NCBI GenBank assembly: GCA_029259675.1
Contig: JAJDES010000187.1
Span: forward strand, 1 to 6,339
Reading direction: 5' to 3'
From: Planctomycetota bacterium
GTDB lineage: Bacteria; Planctomycetota; UBA1135; GCA-002686595
DNA length: 6,339 nt
Made by a program: the position numbers and the translations under genes. Of this stretch, positions 1-6,339 are shown one piece after another; position 1 is the first letter of the stretch, and every line of letters starts with the position of its first letter. The notes beneath the pieces were generated by a model. It did no database searches, was not told where the DNA came from, and worked only from the letters and a program-made list of their open reading frames with translations.

Positions 1-77
1 GGCCCGCTCGGTTCGCCGGTCGGCGAGCTCTGCGGAGCCCTCGGGCGGCCTTCATCCAGCCCTGCCCAAGCCCTCTT
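1..77. other. Left-edge intergenic DNA beyond the coiled-coil gene
   Basis: This stretch lies 3' of the minus-strand coiled-coil gene. It holds a short inverted repeat, TCGCC at 13-17 and GGCGA at 22-26 with a 4-nt loop. No U-run follows it, so it is at best a weak terminator candidate. On the minus strand an ATG at 55-53 begins an open frame that runs off the left edge (first residues MKAARGLRRARR). It could be the start of the next leftward gene, 22 bp past the stop codon. It is too short and too arginine-rich for any identification, so I do not call a gene. Confidence 0.3.
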
Positions 78-1322
78 CTACAGGGCGAAAAAGGTCCGGA
101 TTTGGTGCAGGGGAACGATCACCAAACCGCGGCTCTCCGCCTCTTGGTAAACGGGCAGTTCGCTGGGTTGGATCGGCTCCTCCAGGTTCTCGCCATCCTC
201 ATCGGTGTAAAGCGCCGAACCGACGACCAAGTAGTGTGTGTCGTCTTTCAGTTCGGGCTGCACCGTGATGCCCATGTTGCGCAGGAAGGCAATCATGTCC
301 TTCTCGCCGGGGCTGGAGAAGCGGCCGGCCAAAACGGCGTTGCGCTCACCGATCGGATCGAAAAGCGGATTGAAGATCAAATCGCCCTTGGCGACCGGAT
401 TGAAGCTGTCCACCACGCTGTCGAAGCGAACCTCGGCCATGGAGTTTTCAACACTGGTCACCGTCGCCCAGGCCTTGAGCTCCATCTTGCCGCGAACTTC
501 GGACACGACGCGGAAGCGAGTGCCTGCGGCAAGACGGTTGCGCTTGCCCAGGTTGACCCAACCGAGGTTCAGTTCGGCCGAGGTGGCCAAAACTTCCCCG
601 TCCGGACGCTCGGGCTCTTGCTGAAAGCGCAAAGCTGAGCTGAGGCCGCGATTGATATTTTGAAGCTTCTCTTCCTTCTTGGCCGCGGCGCGCAGGGCCT
701 CTTCCTTCTCGTCCTTGATGCGGCTGGTCTCGGCCTCGGCAGCGCCGGTCAGCTGATTGGCGCGGGCAATGCGCGCGGTCAGGTCGCTTTCCTGATCGTC
801 CGCCTTTTGGCGATTGTCGACACTTTCCTGGCGCAGTTGAGCCAATTCCGCGTCCTTGGCCCGTGTGACATCAGCCAAGCTGGAGCGCTCGGAGGCAAGC
901 TCATCATTGAGAGTCTTCAGCCGGCCGCGGGCCGTCTGCAGTTCCTTGCTGATCGAATCGTACTTGGAAACGACGAGCGGAAGCAGGTCTTGGACTGTCC
1001 CGGCCGTTGCGTCGGTAATGCCCAGCGCATCGCGCACGCCCTGGAGGTTCAAGGCCATCGCATCGATGTCGGTGCGCGGCCGCCCACTGTCTTCGCCGGT
1101 CCAACCGACTTTTTCGCAAACCGTTGAGAACTGGCCGACTTCTTCCAGCAGCTGCTCCTTGGCTTGCGCTTCGGCCGTTTGGGATTCGCTCAGGGCATTC
1201 TTGGCGGATTCCAGGTCCTGGTTCGTGATGAAGGCAAAGGCCAGGGCCACGAAGAACATCACGATGACCGAAATCATCCAGGTGACGCTGATGCGGGCAG
1301 CACCTCGGGTGGAAGAAGACAT
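78..1322 (-). CDS. Membrane-anchored coiled-coil protein with BRCT-like C-terminal domain (function unknown)
   Basis: This 414-residue protein has no recognised family name. Visible layout: a short N-terminus with Arg at 6 and 10; one hydrophobic segment at about 12-32 that is probably an uncleaved membrane anchor; and charged Ala/Glu/Lys/Gln-rich coiled-coil stretches at about 35-65 and 120-230. A beta-rich module follows at about 240-330 (GWVNLGKRNRLAAGTRFRVV, later KGDLIFNPLFDP). The C-terminus, about 330-414, alternates strands and helices around GITVQPELKDDTHYLVVG and ends in ESRGLVIVPLHQIRTFF, which is BRCT-like. Topology is inferred: positive charges before the segment and few after it suggest N-in, with the bulk outside the cytoplasm. 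That would be odd for a BRCT fold, so the domain call is tentative. The ATG has a good Shine-Dalgarno. I associate this architecture with Planctomycetota hypothetical proteins, from memory only. It could be a cell-envelope scaffold. The gene is divergent from coaE. Confidence 0.85.
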   Translation of the reverse strand: MSSSTRGAARISVTWMISVIVMFFVALAFAFITNQDLESAKNALSESQTAEAQAKEQLLEEVGQFSTVCEKVGWTGEDSGRPRTDIDAMALNLQGVRDALGITDATAGTVQDLLPLVVSKYDSISKELQTARGRLKTLNDELASERSSLADVTRAKDAELAQLRQESVDNRQKADDQESDLTARIARANQLTGAAEAETSRIKDEKEEALRAAAKKEEKLQNINRGLSSALRFQQEPERPDGEVLATSAELNLGWVNLGKRNRLAAGTRFRVVSEVRGKMELKAWATVTSVENSMAEVRFDSVVDSFNPVAKGDLIFNPLFDPIGERNAVLAGRFSSPGEKDMIAFLRNMGITVQPELKDDTHYLVVGSALYTDEDGENLEEPIQPSELPVYQEAESRGLVIVPLHQIRTFFAL

Positions 1323-1331
1323 TCTGGGTAG

Positions 1332-1337
1332 TTCCTT
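1332..1337 (-). promoter_or_regulatory. Shine-Dalgarno for the coiled-coil gene
   Basis: Read on the minus strand, AAGGAA lies 9 nt upstream of the ATG at 1322-1320. This is a near-consensus ribosome binding site at a normal distance, and it supports that start codon. The other genes in the window show no comparable element. Confidence 0.6.
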
Positions 1338-1402
1338 GGTCTGAACGTCGATGGATGGGGCTTGGATGGTGGACCAAGCAGTGAGATTCGTGGCTGGGGC
1401 GC

Positions 1403-1420
1403 CGCACCAAGCGAGGTGCG
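1403..1420. repeat. Short inverted repeat (hairpin) in the divergent region
   Basis: CGCACC (1403-1408) and GGTGCG (1415-1420) form a perfect 6-bp stem with a 6-nt loop. It lies about 80-100 nt upstream of the coiled-coil gene's ATG and would sit in its 5' leader if transcription starts farther upstream. No U-run is attached. It may be an operator half-site pair or an mRNA hairpin, or it may be chance in GC-rich DNA. Confidence 0.35.
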
Positions 1421-1424
1421 CACT

Positions 1425-1436
1425 CCAGCTAGCTGG
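1425..1436. repeat. 12-bp perfect palindrome, possible operator
   Basis: CCAGCTAGCTGG is a perfect 12-bp palindrome about 100 bp upstream of the coiled-coil gene, only 4 bp from the preceding hairpin. A dimeric DNA-binding protein could use such a site, but no second copy was noticed and no regulator gene is in the window. Chance is possible. Confidence 0.3.
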
Positions 1437-1516
1437 TTCAAAAACTGGCTGACCGACTCATGTTTGGCTTACTAGCTTAGCCCGAAAGGCATGGCGCCCG
1501 ATCCAAGCCCGCCGCT

Positions 1517-1539
1517 TTGCAAACTTGGGCGTTGCAAAC
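1517..1539 (+). repeat. Two direct TTGCAAAC octamers
   Basis: TTGCAAAC occurs at 1517-1524 and again at 1532-1539, 15 bp apart start to start. Copy 1 abuts the candidate -35 hexamer TTGGGC (1525-1530), and copy 2 lies in the spacer of the same promoter. That placement would suit an operator. No cognate regulator can be named. Confidence 0.35.
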
Positions 1540-1552
1540 GTGGACCTATAAC
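1525..1552 (+). promoter_or_regulatory. Candidate sigma70-type promoter, distal, for coaE-rho
   Basis: TTGGGC at 1525-1530 and TATAAC at 1547-1552 are separated by 16 bp. The -10 matches TATAAT at five of six positions and the -35 matches TTGACA at three of six. It would give a long leader of about 300 nt before coaE. It is one of two rightward candidates and is judged by consensus alone. Confidence 0.35.
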
Positions 1553-1560
1553 GAGCCCTA

Positions 1561-1586
1561 TAGCAAGCATGGGTAGCAAGCATGGG
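1561..1586 (+). repeat. Perfect 13-bp tandem duplication
   Basis: TAGCAAGCATGGG at 1561-1573 is repeated immediately and exactly at 1574-1586. The unit is not a multiple of three, and the block lies just downstream of the candidate distal promoter, so it is best read as non-coding. It could be a recent replication-slippage duplication or a tandem protein-binding site. A CCTATA pair (1545-1550 and 1557-1562) sits next to it. Confidence 0.8.
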
Positions 1587-1734
1587 GGCGTATCGAGCGT
1601 GCGACACAGGCCGGCGAAACCGAGAGCGATCAGGTTGATGGGGTGAAAAAAGAGCTGCCGAGCGACATTCCCGTGGCCCGCTTGGGGCTGGTGATACCCC
1701 AGGCCAGTCGGTTCGAGCAAGGGAATTCAGGCCC

Positions 1735-1762
1735 TTGACCGCGCCAAACGGCATCATAGCGT
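1735..1762 (+). promoter_or_regulatory. Candidate sigma70-type promoter, proximal, for coaE
   Basis: TTGACC at 1735-1740 matches the -35 consensus at five of six positions. After a 16-bp spacer, TAGCGT at 1757-1762 keeps the TA and final T of the -10. A start near 1769 would give a leader of about 100 nt, more usual than that of the distal candidate. The -10 is weak. Confidence 0.3.
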
Positions 1763-1866
1763 GGGTCCGGCCGAGCCCAATAGGCGCTCGGACAGGGCCC
1801 TCAAGCTGCTCCTATCCGCTCGGGGCCCCCCGGTTTCAAAAGCACTCGAGTCCCACACCACTTCCT

Positions 1867-2568
1867 ATGGCGGAATCCAGCAACCAACGCTCCTCCCAGG
1901 GCCTGCCGAGCGATCCCCGCCCGGATCCCGCCGGCAGCGGGAAAGCGCAGCGCAAGACCCCCCCATCGGTGATCGGGGTGCTGGGGGGCATCGCTTCGGG
2001 AAAATCCCAAGTGGCTCGCGCTCTGGCCGGGTCCCAGGGCATCTGCATCGACGCGGACAAATTGGCGCGCGAGGCTCTCGAATCAGCGCCCGTCGTCGAG
2101 CTTCTGCGCACCCACTTCGGAGCGGAAGTTCTGGATCGGGACGGTCATCCCGATCGGGCGGCCCTGGCCCGGCGCGTGTTTTCCGATCCCCACGCCAGGC
2201 GCCAACTCGAAAGCTGGACCCACCCGTTGGTTCGTGACAGGATCTTGGCGGCCATGGAGGACGCCCGCCGCGCGGGCCGGCTTCCAATCGTGCTCGACGT
2301 TCCGCTCCTTCTGGAAAACGACGACAAGCACGGCTTGGCCCGCAAGTGCGATGCCCTCATCTATGTCGATGTGGATCGCGCCGAACGCGAACGTCGAGCC
2401 CGGACCATCCGCAATTGGGAGCCCGGTGAATTGGCCCAGCGTGAAGCGGCCCAATGGTCCCAGCAAGAAAAACGCCGCTGGGCGACTCACGTGATCCCCA
2501 ACAGCGGCGACTTGCTGGAATTGACGGCCGCTGTTGAAGCCCTGCGGGGCGAACTCAAGCTCAACTGA
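1867..2568 (+). CDS. coaE: Dephospho-CoA kinase
   Basis: CoaE is the cytoplasmic enzyme of the last step of coenzyme A synthesis: ATP phosphorylates the 3'-OH of the ribose in dephospho-CoA. Numbering from this ATG (233 residues), the Walker A loop GGIASGKS is at 40-47, the acidic motif IDADKLARE at 61-69 (Asp62/Asp64, equivalent to the catalytic DAD region of the family), HPLVRDRI at 119-126, VPLLLEN at 145-151, and the beta strand with following Arg-rich lid IYVDVDRAERERRARTIR at 165-182. The C-terminal EKRRWATHVIPNSG at 201-214 is the usual EK...AD.VI.N.G motif, with Thr in place of Asp. The start is uncertain. The first ATG gives a 34-residue Ser/Pro/Gly/Lys-rich tail ahead of the core, whereas a GTG at 1969 would give about 199 residues, close to the usual length near 200. 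Neither has a Shine-Dalgarno. An in-frame TTG at 1735 is less likely. The gene precedes rho by 116 bp on the same strand. Confidence 0.93.
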   Translation: MAESSNQRSSQGLPSDPRPDPAGSGKAQRKTPPSVIGVLGGIASGKSQVARALAGSQGICIDADKLAREALESAPVVELLRTHFGAEVLDRDGHPDRAALARRVFSDPHARRQLESWTHPLVRDRILAAMEDARRAGRLPIVLDVPLLLENDDKHGLARKCDALIYVDVDRAERERRARTIRNWEPGELAQREAAQWSQQEKRRWATHVIPNSGDLLELTAAVEALRGELKLN

Positions 2569-2582
2569 ACCCAACATTTGGG

Positions 2583-2629
2583 CCCCACGACCTCCCCTCT
2601 CGAAGCCCTTTCCTCTCCGACTCGTCCTC
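2583..2629 (+). promoter_or_regulatory. C-rich, G-poor tract in the rho leader (rut-like)
   Basis: By direct count these 47 nt hold 26 C, 11 T, 5 G and 5 A, with many YC dinucleotides, in DNA that is otherwise balanced for G and C. Unstructured C-over-G bubbles with YC dimers are the known loading sites of Rho hexamers (rut sites). Being just upstream of rho itself, this tract could let Rho terminate its own leader transcript; rho is known to be autoregulated in E. coli. The composition is observed; the function is inferred. Confidence 0.4.
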
Positions 2630-2665
2630 GGGTCGACCCGATGGCCATTCCGCTACGGGGCTTCG
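2601..2665 (+). repeat. Long-range inverted repeat enclosing a hairpin in the rho leader
   Basis: CGAAGCCC (2601-2608) pairs perfectly with GGGCTTCG (2658-2665), eight base pairs with a 49-nt interior, plus one adjoining U-G wobble. The interior contains the 14-bp palindrome at 2628-2641. The nested structure would fold part of the C-rich tract into a loop and ends 19 nt before the rho start codon. There is no U-run, so it does not look like a simple intrinsic terminator. Confidence 0.45.
2628..2641. repeat. 14-bp perfect palindrome in the rho leader
   Basis: TCGGGTCGACCCGA is perfectly self-complementary. As RNA it gives a 5-bp stem with a UCGA loop; as DNA it could be an operator. Its last A is the first base of a possible leader-peptide ATG. 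Confidence 0.5.
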
Positions 2666-2673
2666 CGCAATAG
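2641..2673 (+). CDS. Possible 10-codon rho leader peptide
   Basis: An ATG at 2641 opens a 10-codon frame (MAIPLRGFAQ) ending at TAG 2671-2673, 11 nt before the rho ATG. No Shine-Dalgarno is visible, and the pyrimidine-rich upstream sequence makes initiation doubtful. E. coli rho has a short leader-peptide gene (rhoL) upstream, which makes a leader ORF plausible, but there is no sequence resemblance to cite. Translating ribosomes would disrupt the 3' arm of the inverted repeat at 2658-2665. It could equally be a chance short ORF. Confidence 0.2.
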   Translation: MAIPLRGFAQ

Positions 2674-2684
2674 AACTGCACTCC

Positions 2685-4139
<1,455 letters not shown>

Positions 4140-4140
4140 G

Positions 4141-4203
4141 ATGAGGACGCGCGCTCGCGCGACAAGGCGCACGGCCGCCACTAGCTTGCGCTTGCAACCA
4201 TGA
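4141..4203 (+). CDS. Possible 20-codon coupling ORF between rho and the GT4 gene
   Basis: One base after the rho stop codon, an ATG opens a 20-codon frame rich in Arg, Ala and Thr. Its TGA (4201-4203) overlaps the ATG of the glycosyltransferase as ATGA. Such overlaps are typical of translational coupling, and the glycosyltransferase has no Shine-Dalgarno of its own. No ribosome site precedes this ORF beyond the rho stop itself, and the peptide resembles nothing I know. It may be non-functional as protein or pure chance. Confidence 0.2.
   Translation: MRTRARATRRTAATSLRLQP
4148..4161 (+). repeat. Short GC hairpin between rho and the GT4 gene
   Basis: CGCGC (4148-4152) and GCGCG (4157-4161) make a 5-bp stem around a 4-nt loop, nine bases after the rho stop. 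No U-run follows, so intrinsic termination is unlikely and read-through into the glycosyltransferase is possible. The alternating GC sequence may also be chance. Confidence 0.3.
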
Positions 4204-5450
4204 AGCTCTTATTTGGAATCGACACCTGGGGTTTGGTCGGCGGTACCGAACGCTACGCGGCGGCGGTCGTCCCGGCCCTGCGCGAGCGCGGCTTTGAGGT
4301 AGATGTGCTCTGCCGCGAAGCCGTGGACAGGGAGTTTCTGAAAAGCGCCGATTGGAACCCCACCCTGCTGGAGGAAAGCGCCCTCGGTTCCAAGGGCCTG
4401 AGCAAGGCCGAAAAACGTCAGCTCGACGAGCGCGTGCGCGCCTTGGCTCCCGACGTCATTTTCTTGCAGGCCCTACGCAATCTCGATGCCCTTGAGGTAT
4501 TGGAAGCCATTGCACCGGTGGTGCGCTTTGTGCACGACCACACCCTCTTCTGCCCGGGCCTGAACAAGGTTCACGAGAGCGGCGAGTTGTGTTCGCAGCC
4601 CATGGGCTTCGCTTGTCTCGAACACTACTACTTGAAGCAGGGCTGCATTTGCTTCAAGCAAGTCCAGCACAAGAATCGCGTGCTCGAGCCCATGAAGGTC
4701 TTGCGCGACCGCATGCGCGAGATCGACGTCAACGCGCGTCTATCGCGCCTCTTGACCAACTCGGACTACATGCGTGCCGAGCTGCTGCAAGTCGGTTTCC
4801 ATCCCGACCAAGTGGTGCGCACACCGATGTTCACCGATTCGGGCACCGACTTGCGACCAATGGGCGACTTGCCCGCGCCGACGGATGAATTCATCCGTGC
4901 TTCGAACGAGCACTTGATCTTCACGCCCGCGCGCCTGACCTTGCCCGACAAGGGCGTCGACTATTTCCTGTCTGCTTTGGCGCAAGTGCGCGCCCCCTTT
5001 CGCTGCGTGATCGCCGGGACCGGTCCGGCCGAAGAGTGGCTGCGGCAAAAAGCCCTGGACGAGGGACTTGGGGAACGCGTGCACTTTGCCGGATGGTTGA
5101 ATGAGGGCGCCATCGAAAGCCTCTACGCCAGGGCCCGCATGGTCGTTTGCCCCTCGGTCTGGAACGAGCCCTTCGGCTTGGTCGGCATCGAGGCCATGGC
5201 CCACCAAAAACCAGTTGTGGCCTTTGCCGTCGGCGGCATCCCCGAGTGGCTTCGCCACCAGGAAACCGGTCTCTTGGTAACGCGCTGCGACGCCCATGGG
5301 ATGGCACTCTGTATGGAGCGCCTGCTGCAGGACGACGCCTTGGCCCAGGAGCTCGGACAGGGTGGCATGCGTTACGCGCGGGAAAACTTCAGCAAGCGCG
5401 ATCACATGGATGTGGTCGAGCGCGAATTGCTGGCGGCGATTGGGGCTTAG
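4200..5450 (+). CDS. Glycosyltransferase, GT4-type (GT-B fold), with cysteine cluster
   Basis: A 416-residue retaining-type glycosyltransferase expected to move a sugar from a nucleotide-sugar donor onto a surface glycan or lipid; donor and acceptor cannot be read from sequence. The N-terminal Rossmann half begins at once with MKLLFGIDTWGLVGGTERYA, whose glycine loop (14-15) is typical of GT4 and supports the ATG. The C-terminal half starts at the usual FTPARLTLPDKGVDYF (241-256) and has IAGTGP (271-276), VHFAGWL (294-300) and the EX7E motif (Glu323 and Glu331 in NEPFGLVGIEAM) that binds the donor. Between the halves, 112-151 carries HDHTLFCPG and five cysteines (118, 131, 139, 149, 151), suggesting a metal site or disulfides. 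I recall HDH...C variants in other GT4 enzymes, so this may mark a subgroup. No signal peptide or membrane segment is seen; likely cytoplasmic or peripheral. It follows rho by 60 bp and converges on the GT2 gene. No Shine-Dalgarno. Confidence 0.92.
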   Translation: MKLLFGIDTWGLVGGTERYAAAVVPALRERGFEVDVLCREAVDREFLKSADWNPTLLEESALGSKGLSKAEKRQLDERVRALAPDVIFLQALRNLDALEVLEAIAPVVRFVHDHTLFCPGLNKVHESGELCSQPMGFACLEHYYLKQGCICFKQVQHKNRVLEPMKVLRDRMREIDVNARLSRLLTNSDYMRAELLQVGFHPDQVVRTPMFTDSGTDLRPMGDLPAPTDEFIRASNEHLIFTPARLTLPDKGVDYFLSALAQVRAPFRCVIAGTGPAEEWLRQKALDEGLGERVHFAGWLNEGAIESLYARARMVVCPSVWNEPFGLVGIEAMAHQKPVVAFAVGGIPEWLRHQETGLLVTRCDAHGMALCMERLLQDDALAQELGQGGMRYARENFSKRDHMDVVERELLAAIGA

Positions 5451-5471
5451 ATCGCCCGGCACCCCTAAGCC
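5444..5471 (+). terminator. Weak terminator candidate after the GT4 gene
   Basis: GGCTTAG (5444-5450, containing the TAG stop) pairs with CTAAGCC (5465-5471), a 7-bp stem with a 14-nt loop. An alternative fold pairs CCGGC (5456-5460) with GCCGG (5469-5473). Neither is followed by a U-run, so efficient intrinsic termination is doubtful; it might instead protect the 3' end or help Rho-dependent ending. Confidence 0.3.
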
Positions 5472-5498
5472 GGCAGCGTAAATCGGCGAACAAGGCGC

Positions 5499-5510
5499 GG
5501 GCAGCTGCCC
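5499..5510. repeat. 12-bp palindrome in the convergent gap
   Basis: GGGCAGCTGCCC is a perfect palindrome 11 bp downstream of the GT2 stop on the minus strand and 49 bp after the GT4 stop. As RNA from either strand it folds into a 4-bp stem with an AGCU loop. It could serve as a bidirectional 3'-end hairpin, but lacks a U-run. Confidence 0.3.
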
Positions 5511-5520
5511 ACTCGGCAAG

Positions 5521-6339
5521 TCACTCCGAACTTGGGCGGCTGACCTTTAAGGCTGTGCGGAAATCGATTTTGGCCGGCGGCCGGGCGGCGCGCGCAGCGA
5601 GAGCCTCGTCGCTTTGTTCGAGTGCCAGGGCGAGCCAGATCAGTTCCTCGCGCTGATCCATAATCCAAGAATCCACCGATTGGCGCAGGCAGGCAGCCAA
5701 GTGTTCGCGCAGGAGTTCGGGATCGTCCAAGTGCTTCCACATGAACAGGAAGCGATTCTTTTCGATCGCCGCGCGCACAAAATCCTCATCAACAATTTTG
5801 CCGATCGTTCCGCGGTGGTGGTGCTCGACAACCGAGGCCGGCTGATACAGAACGCGCTTGCCGGTGCGCCATGCGCTCCAGCAAAGATCGAGATCTTCCC
5901 AATAGAAGGGCTCGTAAAGGGGGTCCATTCCGGCCGCCAAGAACTCCGACTTGCGCAGCAAACAAGTGCCCCCGACCGCGAAGGCAACGGGCACTTCCGC
6001 CACGCCGAATTCGGCCGCACGCCCCTCCAGTCCGGGCTGATCGATCAGGGCTTGGCCCGAGCGTAGGGCCAACTCCATGACGGACTCGATCTGCTCGGTT
6101 TCACCCCCCAGGAGCACGCGCGGCACGCATGCAAACACGTCCTGGTCGGCCATGGCCGCAACGAGCGGATCCAGGAAACCCGTGTGCACAAGCACGTCCG
6201 GGTTCATGGCAAAAATGAGCTCGTGGCTGGCGGCCTCGATACCGAGGGTGAGCGCGCGCGCGAATCCGCTGTTCTGGGCCGGCGACAACACTCGGCAACT
6301 GGGGAAGTTTGCCGCGAAAAACTCCTCGAGCACCCCCTC
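5521..6339 (-). CDS. Glycosyltransferase, GT2-type (GT-A fold), N-terminus beyond window edge
   Basis: The reading frame is open to the right edge, so about 272 residues are visible and an estimated 30-45 at the N-terminus are missing; the GTG at 6333-6331 is probably internal. The missing part should hold the first nucleotide-binding strands and the VDN.S.DGS-like motif. Numbering from that GTG, NSGFARALTLGI (21-32) and AMNPDV (42-47, in the place of the DXD metal motif) are typical of the rhamnosyltransferase-like GT2 group. GGTCLLRKSEFLAAG (121-135), YWEDLDLCW (144-152, likely catalytic acidic residues) and SVVEHHHRGTIGK (167-179) complete the core. A helical tail follows, with KNRFLFMWKHLDDPELL (192-208) typical of a polysaccharide-cluster subset I recall. 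The sugar and acceptor are unknown; an inverting transferase acting at the cytoplasmic membrane face is expected. The gene converges on the GT4 gene with a 70-bp gap. The C-terminal 30 residues are Ala/Arg-rich and less conserved-looking. Confidence 0.9.
   Translation of the reverse strand, partial: EGVLEEFFAANFPSCRVLSPAQNSGFARALTLGIEAASHELIFAMNPDVLVHTGFLDPLVAAMADQDVFACVPRVLLGGETEQIESVMELALRSGQALIDQPGLEGRAAEFGVAEVPVAFAVGGTCLLRKSEFLAAGMDPLYEPFYWEDLDLCWSAWRTGKRVLYQPASVVEHHHRGTIGKIVDEDFVRAAIEKNRFLFMWKHLDDPELLREHLAACLRQSVDSWIMDQREELIWLALALEQSDEALAARAARPPAKIDFRTALKVSRPSSE

Larger units (their letters stand above)
1323..1866. other. Divergent intergenic region with candidate regulatory elements
   Basis: These 544 bp separate the minus-strand coiled-coil gene from coaE. 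They contain the Shine-Dalgarno of the former, a hairpin at 1403-1420, a palindrome at 1425-1436, paired octamers and a 13-bp tandem duplication between 1517 and 1586, two candidate rightward promoters (1525-1552 and 1735-1762) and an imperfect stem-loop (CCGAGC at 1771-1776 with GCTCGG at 1786-1791). Open frames on the minus strand (1472-1720 and 1458-1757) lack a Shine-Dalgarno, and I recognise nothing in them. I see no tRNA or known structured RNA. I found no convincing leftward promoter for the coiled-coil gene. Confidence 0.6.

Noticed and set aside
904..1410. 168-residue frame overlapping the start of the coiled-coil gene in another frame
   Set aside because: The composition is Arg/His/Pro-rich as in out-of-frame GC-rich translation, while the overlapped gene has a good Shine-Dalgarno and a coherent domain layout.
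1472..1720. Minus-strand 82-residue frame with two hydrophobic patches in the intergenic region
   Set aside because: It needs a TTG start without a Shine-Dalgarno, runs through the 13-bp tandem duplication, which would break any ancestral frame, and matches no family I know.
1323..1866. Riboswitch, tRNA or other structured RNA gene in the long intergenic region
   Set aside because: I saw no cloverleaf, no conserved riboswitch core and no strong long stem beyond the short repeats listed.
2083..2577. 164-residue minus-strand frame opposite coaE
   Set aside because: It is an antisense shadow of the conserved kinase with no motif or ribosome site.
4148..4161. Intrinsic terminator after rho
   Set aside because: The stem is only 5 bp and no T-run follows, so I list it only as a short hairpin.
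4740..5519. 259-residue minus-strand frame opposite the GT4 gene
   Set aside because: It mirrors the codon structure of a clearly conserved glycosyltransferase; long antisense frames are expected in high-GC DNA, and the translation shows no recognisable motif.
5614..6066. 150-residue plus-strand frame opposite the GT2 gene
   Set aside because: The GT2 frame carries conserved family motifs over the same DNA; this one has none.
4200..6339. The two glycosyltransferases as one operon
   Set aside because: They are convergent, so they can share a locus but not a transcript.

Overview
The window is a high-G+C bacterial chromosomal segment with five protein-coding genes, the rightmost cut off by the window edge. 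The best guess for the source is Planctomycetota. The left-hand gene has a membrane anchor, a coiled coil, a beta-rich module and a BRCT-like C-terminus, which resembles large hypothetical proteins I associate with that phylum. Most starts also lack a Shine-Dalgarno sequence. Some delta-proteobacterial lineages cannot be excluded. I see no insertion sequence, phage gene, CRISPR array, tRNA or rRNA.

Layout from left to right. Positions 78-1322 (minus) encode the membrane-anchored coiled-coil protein, function unknown. Positions 1323-1866 are a 544-bp divergent intergenic region with candidate promoters for the rightward genes, a 13-bp tandem duplication, two TTGCAAAC octamers and a 12-bp palindrome. 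Next comes coaE (dephospho-CoA kinase, 1867-2568, plus), then a structured, cytosine-rich 116-bp leader, then rho (transcription terminator Rho, 2685-4139, plus). A 60-bp gap separates rho from a GT4-type glycosyltransferase (4200-5450, plus). A 70-bp convergent gap with short hairpins follows, then a GT2-type glycosyltransferase on the minus strand (5521 to beyond 6339).

How the genes relate. coaE and rho are housekeeping genes that could be co-transcribed; their products have no direct functional link. The two glycosyltransferases probably mark the edge of a surface-polysaccharide or glycoconjugate locus running off the right edge, although they are convergent and so not one operon.

The most interesting points are regulatory and architectural. 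The rho leader holds a C-rich, G-poor tract, a nested inverted repeat and a possible 10-codon leader ORF, which together would suit Rho autoregulation. Rho has a long charged N-terminal extension and an unusual His in its RNA-binding RNP1-like motif. The GT4 enzyme carries a five-cysteine cluster. I found no convincing undescribed multi-gene system here.
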